From contig CALSOZ010000012.1 in assembly GCA_943788095.1 (NCBI GenBank), positions 1-32,917 of the forward strand: a DNA stretch of 32,917 bases. Reading direction: 5' to 3'. The position numbers and the translations under genes were made by a program. Position 1 is the first letter of the stretch. Each line of letters begins with the position of its first letter. Origin of the DNA: an uncultured Flavobacteriaceae bacterium (GTDB lineage: Bacteria; Bacteroidota; Bacteroidia; Flavobacteriales; Flavobacteriaceae). Positions 6,577-15,807 of this stretch are shown piece after piece. The notes under the pieces are model-generated. The model did not search any database, was not told the origin of the DNA, and saw only the letters and a list, made by a program, of their open reading frames with translations.

Positions 6577-8352
6577 TTAAACGTCGGTATAAATTTTAGA
6601 CACCAAATCTTTATAGAGGTCATAAATGACACTTCGTTTCATTTTCATCGTTGGGGTGAGGTGGCCACCTTCAATGGACCAAACGTCTGGAGTGAGTTCA
6701 AAACGTTTGATTTGTTCCCATTTCCCAAAGCCTTTGTTAGATTTATTGACCTCTTTTTGTATGCGTTCAATTATAATATCTGATTTACAAATGGCTTCTG
6801 GTGTTGGGGCTAGGTTTATTTTTTTTCGCTCAATATACTCTTTGATAAATTCAAAATTAAGTTGAATTAAAGCGGCTGGCATTTTCTGGTTTTCGCCAAT
6901 CACCATCACTTGTTCGATAAAATTAGATTCTTTTAAATCATTTTCAATAAGCGTTGGGATGATGTATTTTCCACCCGAAGTTTTAAACATTTCTTTTTTA
7001 CGCCCCGTAATTTTAAGAAATCCATCGGAATCAATTTCGCCTTTATCTCCAGTGTGAAAATAGTCACCACTCATCACTTCGGCAGTTTTTTCAGGATCTT
7101 TATAATAGCCTTTCATCACGTTGGGGCCTTTGATTAAAATTTCGCCATCCTCCGCAATTTTAACTTCCACATTAGAAATGGGTTTACCAACGGTTCCAAT
7201 TTTGAAATGATGATTGGCATACATTCCTACCGAAACGACAGGAGAGGTCTCTGTAAGTCCATAACCTTCCATTATCATCATTCCCGACGCACAGAATATA
7301 CGTGCCAATCGCGGGTGTAGCGCTGCACTCCCTGAAACCATGGTGTGTAACTCACCTCCAAAGGCGGCTTTCCATTTACTAAAGATTAGTTTTCGTGCTA
7401 TTTTTAATTGAAACTCATACCAAAACCCATTGGCTTGGTACGGTTCATAGCGTTCGCCAAGTTTGATGGCCCAGAAAAATAAGGCTCTTTTAATCCCTGT
7501 TAATTCGCTGCCTTTAGCGTTTATTTTATTAAAAACCTTTTCTAATAAACGAGGCACTACACTCATGAGGTTTGGCTTGACCTCTTGTGCATTTTCACCA
7601 ATTTTTTCGATACTTTCAGCGAAATAAACACTGGCTCCAGCATGTTGATAAATATAAATTAATACCCGTTCAAATATATGACACAAGGGTAAAAAGCTAA
7701 GCACTCTATTAGTGCCTTGCATTAAGGGTAATCGCGGCATACTTGCCAGTACATTTTCTACAATATTGAAATGCGTTAACATCACACCTTTTGGTTTTCC
7801 GGTCGTTCCTGATGTATAAATAATGGTGGCTAAATCGGCAGGAATCACTTCTGACTTCCGAGTTTCGACTTCGGATTGTGTGCGGTCATCGGCACCGAGT
7901 TCTAATAATTCAGTATAATTTTTACAGTTTTTAATCATATCAAAACTGAATACCTCTTTCAGTTTTGTGTTGTCTTTTACTTCTAAAACTTTATTGTAAA
8001 CTTCTTCGTCCGACACAAAACAATAAACGGCTTCACTATGATTTAAAACATATTCATAATCATCAGATGATATCGTTGGATAGATCGGGATATTTTGCGC
8101 TCCAACTTGTAGCACTCCAACATCCACAATACACCATTCGGTACGGTTTGTTGTAGATATAATCGCAATTTTATCATTTTTCTGAACCCCCATTTTGAGC
8201 AATGCTCTACTAAGTGCATTGGCTTTTTCTAGGTAATCTTTTGTGGATGTTTTAACCCAATTACCGTCTTTTTTAGAAACAAAAGCAGCTTCTAAATTAT
8301 GTGTGTCTATTTGGTAATGCGCAAAATCAAAAAGTCGAGTAATTGGTTTCAT
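6577..8352 (-). CDS. Long-chain fatty acid-CoA ligase (AMP-forming)
   Basis: This 591-residue enzyme activates long-chain fatty acids with ATP and CoA, feeding the beta-oxidation genes nearby. The ATP-binding motif YTSGTTGKPKG is at 179-189 and is followed by VMLTHFNIV. Further motifs are EGYGLTETSP (A5), YFHTGDKGEIDSDGFLKITG (A7-A8) and GRKKEMFKTSGGKYI. Its length and motifs match the FadD/FAA1-like group of the ANL superfamily, normally a peripheral membrane protein. It lies upstream of the fad operon on the same strand but is separated by about 900 bp with an accessory patch, so it is probably its own transcript. Chain-length preference cannot be read from sequence. Confidence 0.92.
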   Translation of the reverse strand: MKPITRLFDFAHYQIDTHNLEAAFVSKKDGNWVKTSTKDYLEKANALSRALLKMGVQKNDKIAIISTTNRTEWCIVDVGVLQVGAQNIPIYPTISSDDYEYVLNHSEAVYCFVSDEEVYNKVLEVKDNTKLKEVFSFDMIKNCKNYTELLELGADDRTQSEVETRKSEVIPADLATIIYTSGTTGKPKGVMLTHFNIVENVLASMPRLPLMQGTNRVLSFLPLCHIFERVLIYIYQHAGASVYFAESIEKIGENAQEVKPNLMSVVPRLLEKVFNKINAKGSELTGIKRALFFWAIKLGERYEPYQANGFWYEFQLKIARKLIFSKWKAAFGGELHTMVSGSAALHPRLARIFCASGMMIMEGYGLTETSPVVSVGMYANHHFKIGTVGKPISNVEVKIAEDGEILIKGPNVMKGYYKDPEKTAEVMSGDYFHTGDKGEIDSDGFLKITGRKKEMFKTSGGKYIIPTLIENDLKESNFIEQVMVIGENQKMPAALIQLNFEFIKEYIERKKINLAPTPEAICKSDIIIERIQKEVNKSNKGFGKWEQIKRFELTPDVWSIEGGHLTPTMKMKRSVIYDLYKDLVSKIYTDV

Positions 8353-8468
8353 TGAATTGTGATAAGATTGAACTATTGCAAAGTACTAATTTTTAAAAGA
8401 GTATCAAAAATCAACCTTTTAAAAATTAGAATTTGAAGAACAAGAATATTTTTAATAAAGATACACTA

Positions 8469-11400
8469 TTATTTCAAGGCTTCTAACCATTTTTTTGCAT
8501 TCACAAAAGCTTCGAGCCATGGCGATACTTCATCGGATCGGTTCTCTGGATAATGAGCCCAATTCCATTGGAAGGTAGACCGTTCAATATGCGGCATTGT
8601 TACTAAGTGTCTTCCAGTAGGATCACACATCATGGCTGTATTAAAGTCAGATCCATTTGGGTTATGTGGATAGGACTCATACGCATATTTACCTACAATA
8701 TGATATTGAGATTCTTCATAAGGCAGCACAAATTTCCCTTCGCCATGAGAAATCCAAACCCCTAAAGTTGAGCCTTCTAAGGAAGACAGCATCACCGAAT
8801 TGTTTTTTTGAATTTTTACAGATGTAAAGGCACTTTCATGTTTTTTTGAATCGTTGTAGGTCAGTTTTCCATGTTTGGCATGCTCTGGATTTATCAAATC
8901 TAACTCCATCCAAAGTTGACACCCGTTACAGATTCCTATTGAGAGTGTGTCTGTGCGATCAAAGAATTTTTTGAGCGCTACCTGTGCTTTTTCGTTGTAT
9001 TTAAATGCGCCAGCCCAGCCTTTTGCAGAGCCCAAAACATCACTATTGCTAAAGCCACCAACAGCCCCTATAAATTGAATATCTTCAAGTGTTTCACGGC
9101 CCGAAATCAAATCGGTCATGTGAACATCCTTCACATCAAATCCTGCCAAGTACATGGCGTTTGCCATTTCGCGTTCAGAATTACTACCCTTTTCCCGAAT
9201 AATGGCTGCTTTTGGTTTGTTGGCCTGATTTATGATCGGTAATTTTCCTGTGAATTGTGGCGGAAATTTGAAGTCTAGCGGTTGATTTTTATAGGTTTCA
9301 AATCGAGTATTTGCCAAACCATTTGCCGTTTGTTTTTGATCGAGTAGGACCGAAGTTTCATACCAAACATCTCTTAATTCACTAACATTTAATGAGTAGG
9401 AATCTGCTGCATTTTTAATGTTTAAAACAGGCCGATGTGTCACACTCCCAAGTTCATGAAAGTCAATAGACGCTTTGGACAGTTCAGCGGCTACAGATGC
9501 ATCGACTGCCTGAAATACAATCCCTGAGTTTTCAGAGAACAAAAGTTTAATGCTGTCGGCTTCATTGAGTGCACTTAAATCCAAGTCAGCCCCTAAATTT
9601 GTATCCGAAAAACAGAGTTCTAGTAACGTCGTAATCAACCCTCCAGAGGCTACATCATGACCCGCTACAATCTTGTTGTTGTGAATCAACTCCTGAAGCG
9701 TATTAAATACTGTTTTTACATAAGTTGCACTTTGAACATTTGGTGTATCGGTTCCAATTTTATTTAAAACTTGACCAAATGCACTACCGCCTAATTTATA
9801 TGTATCCTGAGAAATATTGATGTAATAAATAGGGCCTGCATTGTGTTTAAATACAGGTTCAACGACTTTAGAAATGGCGTTACAGTTTCCTGCTGCCGTA
9901 ATAATAACTGTTCCTGGAGATACCACATCGCCTTCAGGGTATTTTTGTTTCATGGAGAGCGAATCTTTTCCAGTCGGAACGTTAATCCCTAAGTCAATTG
10001 CAAATTCAGAAACCGCTTCAACAGCACTATACAAACGGGCATCTTCGCCTTCGTTTTTACAAGGCCACATCCAGTTGGCAGAGAGAGAGATACTTTCCAA
10101 ACCGTTTTTCAAAGGCGCCCAAATAATATTGGTCAGTGCTTCTGTAATGGCAACACGACTCCCAGCTTTAGGGTCTAAAAGTGCCGCAATGGGTGCGTGT
10201 CCAATGGAGGTCGCAATCCCTTCTTGACTCATGTAATCCAAAGCCATCACTCCAACATTGTTTAAGGGCAGTTGCAAAGGCCCAACACATTGTTGTTTGG
10301 CGACTTTTCCGCCCACACATCGGTCAACTTTATTCGTGAGCCAATCTTTACAAGCGACAGATTCAAGCTTTAAAACGTCCTCAAGGTAGTTTTGAAACTT
10401 GGAAGGTTCGTAAGAGATAGCGTCATAATTTCGGACGATTGTTTGATCCTCTAAAATTGTTTTTGGAGAGCTTCCAAACATATCTTCTAAATTCAAATCC
10501 ATAGGCTTGTTTCCCGTAGATTTTGATTCAAACACAAATCGGTGGTCGCCTGTCACATCGCCTACCGTGTACATTGGTGAGCGTTCTCTATCGGCAATTT
10601 TTTGTAAGGTATTAATGTGTTTTTCAGAGATGACAAGTCCCATCCGTTCTTGAGACTCGTTGCCAATTAATTCTTTATTTGAGAGGGTAGGGTCTCCAAT
10701 TGGAAGCTGATCTAAATCGATATGTCCTCCGATATCTTCGACCAGTTCAGAGAGGCAGTTGAGATGTCCACCTGCTCCGTGGTCATGAATAGATACAATA
10801 AAATTTTCTGGACTTTCGATCATGCCGCGGACGGCGTTTGCTGCACGTTTTTGCATTTCAGGATTAGAACGTTGCACGGCATTCAGTTCAATCCCACTAG
10901 AAAACGCTCCTGTATCAGCCGATGACACGGCAGCACCTCCCATTCCAATGCGGTAGTTTTCACCGCCTAAAATGACAATTTTATCTCCTTTTTCTGGCGT
11001 GTCTTTTATAGCTTGATCGGCTTTTCCATATCCAATGCCTCCCGCTTGCATGATCACTTTGTCAAAACCGAGGCGTTGGGCATCTTCTTGGTGTTCAAAA
11101 GTAAGGACCGACCCACAAATGAGGGGTTGGCCAAATTTATTTCCAAAATCTGAAGCACCGTTGGAGGCTTTAATCAAAATATCCATGGGCGTTTGATAGA
11201 GCCAGTTTCGTTCTTTAAATCCAGCTTCCCAAGGTCGATTTTCATTTAACCGCGAGTAAGAAGTCATATAAACCGCCGTTCCTGCCAATGGCAAGGAGCC
11301 TTTTCCACCTGCGAGACGGTCTCTAATTTCGCCTCCTGACCCTGTTGCAGCCCCATTAAAAGGTTCAACAGTTGTGGGGAAATTATGGGTTTCTGCTTTA

Positions 11401-12131
11401 ATCGAAATCACAGATTCATAATTTTCTGTGGTATAAAAATCGGGTTTATCAGCGCTTCTAGGTGCAAATTGTTCGACAACAGGCCCCTTAATAAAAGCGA
11501 CGTTATCTTTGTAAGCCGATACAATTGTATTGGGGTGTTGTTTGGACGTTTCTTTGATGAGTTTGAAAAGAGAGGTTGGTTTCTCTTCCCCATCAATAAT
11601 AAACGTTCCATTAAATATTTTATGTCTGCAATGCTCCGAATTGACTTGCGAAAACCCAAAGACTTCCGAGTCGGTGAGGGGGCGATCAATTTTTTTACTG
11701 ACTTGGTTTAGATACTCAACTTCATCTGCATTTAATGACAATCCTTCTTGATCGTTATAGGCTGCAATATCAATGATGTTTAAGATGGGATCTGGAGTAA
11801 TGTCAATATCAAAACTCTGTTGATGTAAACCTTCAAATTTCTCAGAAATCATAGGATCAAAATCCGAAAATTCAGCTTCAATTTTATGAAACTCTTCAAT
11901 TCGAATAATACCTTCAATGCCCATATTTTGGGTAATTTCGACGGCGTTTGTACTCCAAGGCGTAATCATTGCTGCGCGAGGACCCACATAATTTGAATCA
12001 AGCGCTAGGAGTTCAATCTTTGGTTGGTCACCAAAAAGCCATTGTAATTTGGTAATTGTATTGGAGGATAAATCGTTTATTGTTTGAACGGCAAAAACCT
12101 TTGTGTCAAGGCTTCCAAAAAAATGAATCAT
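8469..12131 (-). CDS. purL: Phosphoribosylformylglycinamidine synthase, single-chain type
   Basis: This enzyme makes FGAM from FGAR, glutamine and ATP, the fourth step of purine synthesis. The frame extends upstream to 12164, but the family N-terminus MIHFFGSLDTKVFAVQ points to the ATG at 12129-12131, giving 1220 residues. An N-terminal PurS-like part is followed by two ATP-grasp-like AIR synthase halves (GSGGEIRDRLAGGKGS, HDHGAGGHLNCLSELVEDIG). The class I glutaminase at the C-terminus has its nucleophile in GICNGCQLW and the PHIERSTFQW motif. The frame is unbroken over 3.6 kb, which contrasts with the broken genes at the window ends. It needs no separate PurQ or PurS. Confidence 0.95.
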   Translation of the reverse strand: MIHFFGSLDTKVFAVQTINDLSSNTITKLQWLFGDQPKIELLALDSNYVGPRAAMITPWSTNAVEITQNMGIEGIIRIEEFHKIEAEFSDFDPMISEKFEGLHQQSFDIDITPDPILNIIDIAAYNDQEGLSLNADEVEYLNQVSKKIDRPLTDSEVFGFSQVNSEHCRHKIFNGTFIIDGEEKPTSLFKLIKETSKQHPNTIVSAYKDNVAFIKGPVVEQFAPRSADKPDFYTTENYESVISIKAETHNFPTTVEPFNGAATGSGGEIRDRLAGGKGSLPLAGTAVYMTSYSRLNENRPWEAGFKERNWLYQTPMDILIKASNGASDFGNKFGQPLICGSVLTFEHQEDAQRLGFDKVIMQAGGIGYGKADQAIKDTPEKGDKIVILGGENYRIGMGGAAVSSADTGAFSSGIELNAVQRSNPEMQKRAANAVRGMIESPENFIVSIHDHGAGGHLNCLSELVEDIGGHIDLDQLPIGDPTLSNKELIGNESQERMGLVISEKHINTLQKIADRERSPMYTVGDVTGDHRFVFESKSTGNKPMDLNLEDMFGSSPKTILEDQTIVRNYDAISYEPSKFQNYLEDVLKLESVACKDWLTNKVDRCVGGKVAKQQCVGPLQLPLNNVGVMALDYMSQEGIATSIGHAPIAALLDPKAGSRVAITEALTNIIWAPLKNGLESISLSANWMWPCKNEGEDARLYSAVEAVSEFAIDLGINVPTGKDSLSMKQKYPEGDVVSPGTVIITAAGNCNAISKVVEPVFKHNAGPIYYINISQDTYKLGGSAFGQVLNKIGTDTPNVQSATYVKTVFNTLQELIHNNKIVAGHDVASGGLITTLLELCFSDTNLGADLDLSALNEADSIKLLFSENSGIVFQAVDASVAAELSKASIDFHELGSVTHRPVLNIKNAADSYSLNVSELRDVWYETSVLLDQKQTANGLANTRFETYKNQPLDFKFPPQFTGKLPIINQANKPKAAIIREKGSNSEREMANAMYLAGFDVKDVHMTDLISGRETLEDIQFIGAVGGFSNSDVLGSAKGWAGAFKYNEKAQVALKKFFDRTDTLSIGICNGCQLWMELDLINPEHAKHGKLTYNDSKKHESAFTSVKIQKNNSVMLSSLEGSTLGVWISHGEGKFVLPYEESQYHIVGKYAYESYPHNPNGSDFNTAMMCDPTGRHLVTMPHIERSTFQWNWAHYPENRSDEVSPWLEAFVNAKKWLEALK

Positions 12132-12161
12132 TCGTTTAGGTTTGAATATTATTCGTTCCCA

Positions 12162-12195
12162 CAAATTTATGATTTTCCAGAGAATTTTTAAACAA
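12162..12195 (-). promoter_or_regulatory. Possible purL promoter
   Basis: The minus strand has TAAATTTG (12162-12169), a full TAnnTTTG match, 30 bp before the chosen purL ATG. A TTG lies at 12193-12195 with a 23-bp spacer, longer than the 19 bp seen at other promoters here. Its place also favours the ATG at 12131 over the ORF start at 12164, which would overlap the box. Confidence 0.45.
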
Positions 12196-12274
12196 TTTTA
12201 ATCTCTATTTTTCAGAGTTATTCACGAGTTTTAAACATCTAAAACATCACTTTAATAACTTCAAATACGTGGCC

Positions 12275-12436
12275 TTATGGGCCGATGCGTTTTTTGACCT
12301 GCACTCCAAAATCAATGGTCATTTTCACGTTGTATTATTGACCAGACCATAAATCGGAACTATGGATCGATTTTAAATATTTAGTTAGAATCAATTTACC
12401 AGTGATCGCGTAAATTTCAACGTTTAAAAGGGTATT
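12275..12436 (-). pseudogene. Remnant of a type IX secretion C-terminal sorting domain
   Basis: The minus strand reads NTLLNVEIYAITGKLILTKY, then SSDLWSG, an in-frame TAA, then YNVKMTIDFGVQVKKRI. This follows the pattern of type A sorting domains (N-V-E-I-Y-x-x-x-G-K-L ... I-x-L-S-x-L-x-x-G-x-Y-x-V-K ... V-K-K-I). No intact secreted protein is attached, and an in-frame stop interrupts it. The rest of the gap 12132-12486 holds the purL promoter candidate and nothing else I recognise. It is probably the tail of a lost exoprotein gene; the match is short and based on pattern alone. Confidence 0.5.
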
Positions 12437-12486
12437 TGAATTAAAACATGCTTCATAACATAATCTTAAATTTAAAAGTAATTGGT

Positions 12487-13698
12487 TTATTTCTTTTCTA
12501 ATAATGCCATATAGAAGCCATCATATCCAGTTTCGTGGGCTAATATTTTTTTGTCTTTTATAAACGTAAAATCAGCACCTGCTTCCGACTTTAAAAAGGT
12601 TTTAATTTGAGTTTCATTTTCAGACGGCAACACAGAGCAAGTTGCATAGACCATTTTTCCTGTTGGCTTTACCATTTTTGAATATTGCTGCAAAATCTCT
12701 TGTTGGGTTTGTCGAATTCGATCGATAAACTCAGGTTCTAGCTTCCATTTTGAATCGGGATTTCGTCTCAAAACACCCAATCCAGAACAGGGCGCATCAA
12801 TCAATAAACGATCGGCTTTTTCGTGTAGTTTTTTGATTGGTTTTGTAGAATCAATCACTTTCATTTCAATATTATGGGCGCCATCACGACGGGCTCTAAT
12901 CTTTAATTTTTTTAATTTACTTTCATAAATATCCATCGCTATTACAGATCCTTTATTTTCTGTCAATGCAGAAAGGTGTAAGGTTTTTCCGCCGGCACCG
13001 GCACAACAGTCCACTACCTTCATTCCTGGTTTTACATCTAAAAAGTCGGCAACGAGCTGAGAGGATGCATCTTGAACTTCGAACCAACCATTTTTAAAGG
13101 CTTCAGTTGTAAATACATTGGCACGTTCTTTTAGCTGTAAAGCATAATGATAGCCTTCAATTTCGATGGTTTCTATGCCTTCCGATTCTAATTTTAATTT
13201 TAAATCGGCTTTCGACGTTTTTAAGGTATTGACTCTAAGAATCACATCGGCTTGCTTGTTTTGCATCGCTAACTCCTTGGTCCACTTAGCTTCCCCTAAT
13301 TCTTTAACTCCTAATTCGTCCATCCAATCTGGAACCGATTCACGGAATTTACGTTCTTTAGAGAGTTCATCAAATCGCCCTTTGATTTTTCGAGAAGGGG
13401 TGCCTTCAAAATATTTCCAATCGGGAAGTTTAATGCCTTTTAAAGTCGCCCATACGGCAAACAATCGCCAAGCATCATCTCTACTAAAAGGCTCTTTTAT
13501 GAGTGCGATTTCTGCATACAAGCGTTTCCATCGAACGATATCGTAAGTAGTTTCGGCTACAAATCCACGGTCGCGACTGCCCCAACGTTTATCACGTTTC
13601 AATAATTTTTGAATGACTTTATCGGCATATTCTCCTTCATTAAAGATGAGTAAAAGTCCATCAATGACTGCAAAACATAAATTTCTGTGTAAACGCAT
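12487..13698 (-). CDS. RsmB/NOP2-family rRNA (cytosine-C5) methyltransferase
   Basis: This 403-residue SAM enzyme should methylate a cytosine in 16S rRNA. The N-terminal helical part (about 1-120) resembles the NusB-like domain of RsmB. The Rossmann domain has VDCCAGAGGKTLHLSA (229-244) for SAM. The two catalytic cysteines of the m5C family are C304 in DAPCSGLGVLRRNPDSKWK and C354 in YATCSVLPSEN. It is a single gene between the sorting-domain remnant and the divergent lipoprotein gene. A TAACTTTG box on the minus strand (13719-13726) lies about 20 bp before the ATG. The exact target base cannot be assigned from sequence. Confidence 0.88.
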   Translation of the reverse strand: MRLHRNLCFAVIDGLLLIFNEGEYADKVIQKLLKRDKRWGSRDRGFVAETTYDIVRWKRLYAEIALIKEPFSRDDAWRLFAVWATLKGIKLPDWKYFEGTPSRKIKGRFDELSKERKFRESVPDWMDELGVKELGEAKWTKELAMQNKQADVILRVNTLKTSKADLKLKLESEGIETIEIEGYHYALQLKERANVFTTEAFKNGWFEVQDASSQLVADFLDVKPGMKVVDCCAGAGGKTLHLSALTENKGSVIAMDIYESKLKKLKIRARRDGAHNIEMKVIDSTKPIKKLHEKADRLLIDAPCSGLGVLRRNPDSKWKLEPEFIDRIRQTQQEILQQYSKMVKPTGKMVYATCSVLPSENETQIKTFLKSEAGADFTFIKDKKILAHETGYDGFYMALLEKK

Positions 13699-13790
13699 AG
13701 GTGTAATAATTTGTGGTGCAAAGTTACGTTTAAAAATGCTAATTATAATAGATAATATGTATATTGAAATTTCATCAATTTTAAACCAAA

Positions 13791-14825
13791 ATGATCATGA
13801 AATACGCAACAACTATCGGTGTGGTTATACTCTTTTTTTTGAGTTGTAAGCAGTCTCAAAAAAGAAATTCAAACTCTTTTTCGAGTGTTAAGATTGAAAC
13901 GATTGTAGAGGATTCATTACTCAATATCAGAGCGATAGAATTTAATAATAACAAACTCATGGCGGTTTCTTCTATTGGAAATAGGTATACAATTGATGTG
14001 GATACAAAGAAAGTTTTAATTGACAGAGTCTCTACTGACACGATTAATTTTCGAGCCTCTGCTTTAGTAAACAACACGTTTTTTTGCCTAAGCATCGGGA
14101 ATCCTGCACTCTTGTTTAAAGACGATGTATTGGTGTATAAAGAATCCCATCCGAGTGTTTTTTATGATGCGCTTCATTTTTGGAATTCCAATGAAGGAAT
14201 GGCGGTTGGAGATCCTATCGGTGGCTGTATGAGTGTGATCATAACCAGAGATGGAGGAGAAACCTGGCATAAAACGCCTTGTGAATCACTGCCGCTAGCA
14301 AATGATGGGGAAGCCGCTTTTGCTGCCAGTGATACAAATATCGCTATTGTAGAAAATCAAGCTTGGGTGGCCACAGGAGGGCGTTCGAGTCGTGTGTTAT
14401 ACACCTCCGATAAAGGAAAAAGTTGGAGTGTTTTTGAAACTCCAATCATTCAAGGCGAGGAAACGACTGGGATGTTTTCTATTGATTTTTATGATGCGTT
14501 AAACGGCTTTGCGATCGGGGGAGATTATACACAACCAAATAATCAACATTCCAATAAAATTCGTACGAGAAATGGCGGGAAAACTTGGGACGTGGTGGCG
14601 CAAGATCAAACACCAGGGTATCGAAGTTGTGTTCAATTTATTCCAAACAGCAACGCAGAAGGATTGATAGCGGTTGGTTTTGAAGGCATCGATTACAGTT
14701 CTGATGCGGGCGATACATGGAAACCGCTGAGCGATAAAGGGTTTTACACTCTCCGTTTTGTCAATGATAGCGTTGCCTATGCGGCTGGAAAAGGTAGGAT
14801 ATCTAAACTCATTTTTAAAAAATAA
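13791..14825 (+). CDS. BNR/YCF48-like beta-propeller lipoprotein
   Basis: The 344-residue product starts with a lipoprotein signal (KYATTIGVVILFFLSC), with the lipobox cysteine at residue 19. A second ATG two codons downstream (13797) is equally good. The body carries repeated blade motifs of the sialidase/photosystem-assembly-factor type: ITRDGGETWHKT, YTSDKGKSWSVFET, RTRNGGKTWDVVAQ and YSSDAGDTWKPLS, i.e. S/T-x-D/N-x-G-x-T/S-W. It should be an outer-membrane or periplasmic beta-propeller. Homologues in Flavobacteria are often labelled oxidoreductase, but I see no redox motif. It converges with the periplasmic protein at 14845-15303 and lacks an obvious partner. Its function is unknown. Confidence 0.8.
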   Translation: MIMKYATTIGVVILFFLSCKQSQKRNSNSFSSVKIETIVEDSLLNIRAIEFNNNKLMAVSSIGNRYTIDVDTKKVLIDRVSTDTINFRASALVNNTFFCLSIGNPALLFKDDVLVYKESHPSVFYDALHFWNSNEGMAVGDPIGGCMSVIITRDGGETWHKTPCESLPLANDGEAAFAASDTNIAIVENQAWVATGGRSSRVLYTSDKGKSWSVFETPIIQGEETTGMFSIDFYDALNGFAIGGDYTQPNNQHSNKIRTRNGGKTWDVVAQDQTPGYRSCVQFIPNSNAEGLIAVGFEGIDYSSDAGDTWKPLSDKGFYTLRFVNDSVAYAAGKGRISKLIFKK

Positions 14826-14844
14826 TTAAGAGAAGAACCCGTTT

Positions 14845-15303
14845 TTAACGTTTTTGATTTTTGTGTCGGCTTCTCAACCGTTTCATCATTTGACGATTAA
14901 ATTCTTCTTCAGAAATTTTTAGGCATAATATTTTTTTTGAAGAAATTATGTTTTTCAATTCCAAATGAAATGTTTCTTTTAGCACATTCAGCTCAGCTTC
15001 AGCGGCGAGTAATTCATTTAGTTTGACTAGTGCGACTTCTTCAGAAATCGTATTGATTTGCCCTTTCAATTCGTTTTTAATTGCTCTTAATTTTTCATGT
15101 CTTAATTTCATTTGAGCCTTGTCAAATGCATTATAAATTGGCCAAAACTTCTCAGCTTCACTTGTAGATAAATCTAATTTTTCAGTGATGAAAGCAATCT
15201 TCATGGTCTTTATTTTTTCTTTCATTTCTTTTCGTTCCTGCGGTTGAGCGGAGACTGTCATTGAAACACAGACGAGGCAAAATATAAATATTAGTTTTTT
15301 CAT
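14845..15303 (-). CDS. Spy-like periplasmic protein of an ECF sigma module
   Basis: The 152-residue product has a Sec signal peptide (MKKLIFIFCLVCVSMTVSAQ). The mature part is almost wholly helical and charged, with KIAFITEKLDLSTSEAEKFWPIYNAFD near its start. This L-x-L-T/S-x-x-E-A-x-x-F-W-P pattern is common in Bacteroidota proteins annotated as sensor of ECF-type sigma factor and resembles Spy/CpxP chaperones. It starts 9 bp after the probable anti-sigma factor, the third gene of a sigma-led unit. I infer that it senses or relieves envelope stress; no ligand is visible. Confidence 0.72.
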   Translation of the reverse strand: MKKLIFIFCLVCVSMTVSAQPQERKEMKEKIKTMKIAFITEKLDLSTSEAEKFWPIYNAFDKAQMKLRHEKLRAIKNELKGQINTISEEVALVKLNELLAAEAELNVLKETFHLELKNIISSKKILCLKISEEEFNRQMMKRLRSRHKNQKR

Positions 15304-15312
15304 GAGTATTTT

Positions 15313-15777
15313 TTAATCAATTAATAAAGATTCTAAAGCAGCGTTTTCAAAAATATAGGTTTCTATTTCCGATGATGAAATACTTATTGGATTAAAATTA
15401 TCAAGCTCATCGGAAGTGAGTAAACTAGCGAATTCATCACTTTGAATTTCTTCATTTAATAAATAGTTTTCAATCGCTTCTGCAGTTAAGGTTTGCGGGG
15501 TTTCACTTGGCCATGAGAACATCAGTAATAACACCAAAGAGGCTGCAATTCCAGACAGATAAAAAGTAGTTTTTTTATTTAATTGTTGAAGCGTTCTTGC
15601 ATTGGCTGTTTTAGGGAGTCTTATTTCTAACTTTTCAAAGTAAGTATCGGGCGTTTTAAAGCCTGATTCTGAGACTGTTTGTTTCAAAGTTTGTTCTAAA
15701 ATAAAGTCCGTGTCAAAGCTCTCAAAATAGGCTTTGGGCACTTTAAATCCAGATGTTATATCGCTTTTAAGAGTCAT
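15313..15777 (-). CDS. Single-pass membrane protein, probable anti-sigma factor
   Basis: The 154-residue product has a cytoplasmic N-terminal part with a duplicated motif, GFKVPKAYFESFD (10-22) and GFKTPDTYFEKLE (39-51). One membrane segment follows (FYLSGIAASLVLLLMFSW, about 72-89), then an acidic Ser/Glu-rich tail outside. It starts 30 bp downstream of the ECF sigma gene and is followed after 9 bp by the Spy-like gene. Size, topology and place fit an anti-sigma factor, but I do not see a ZAS-type zinc motif, so this is inferred from context. The paired GFKxPxxYFE motif could be the sigma-binding part. Confidence 0.65.
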   Translation of the reverse strand: MTLKSDITSGFKVPKAYFESFDTDFILEQTLKQTVSESGFKTPDTYFEKLEIRLPKTANARTLQQLNKKTTFYLSGIAASLVLLLMFSWPSETPQTLTAEAIENYLLNEEIQSDEFASLLTSDELDNFNPISISSSEIETYIFENAALESLLID

Positions 15778-15807
15778 ATTGTTTTGACTTTAGTTTTTTT
15801 GTTAGGT

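Noticed and set aside
12132-12164. Upstream start of PurL
   Set aside because: The conserved N-terminus begins at MIHFFG, and a TAAATTTG promoter box overlaps the upstream start.
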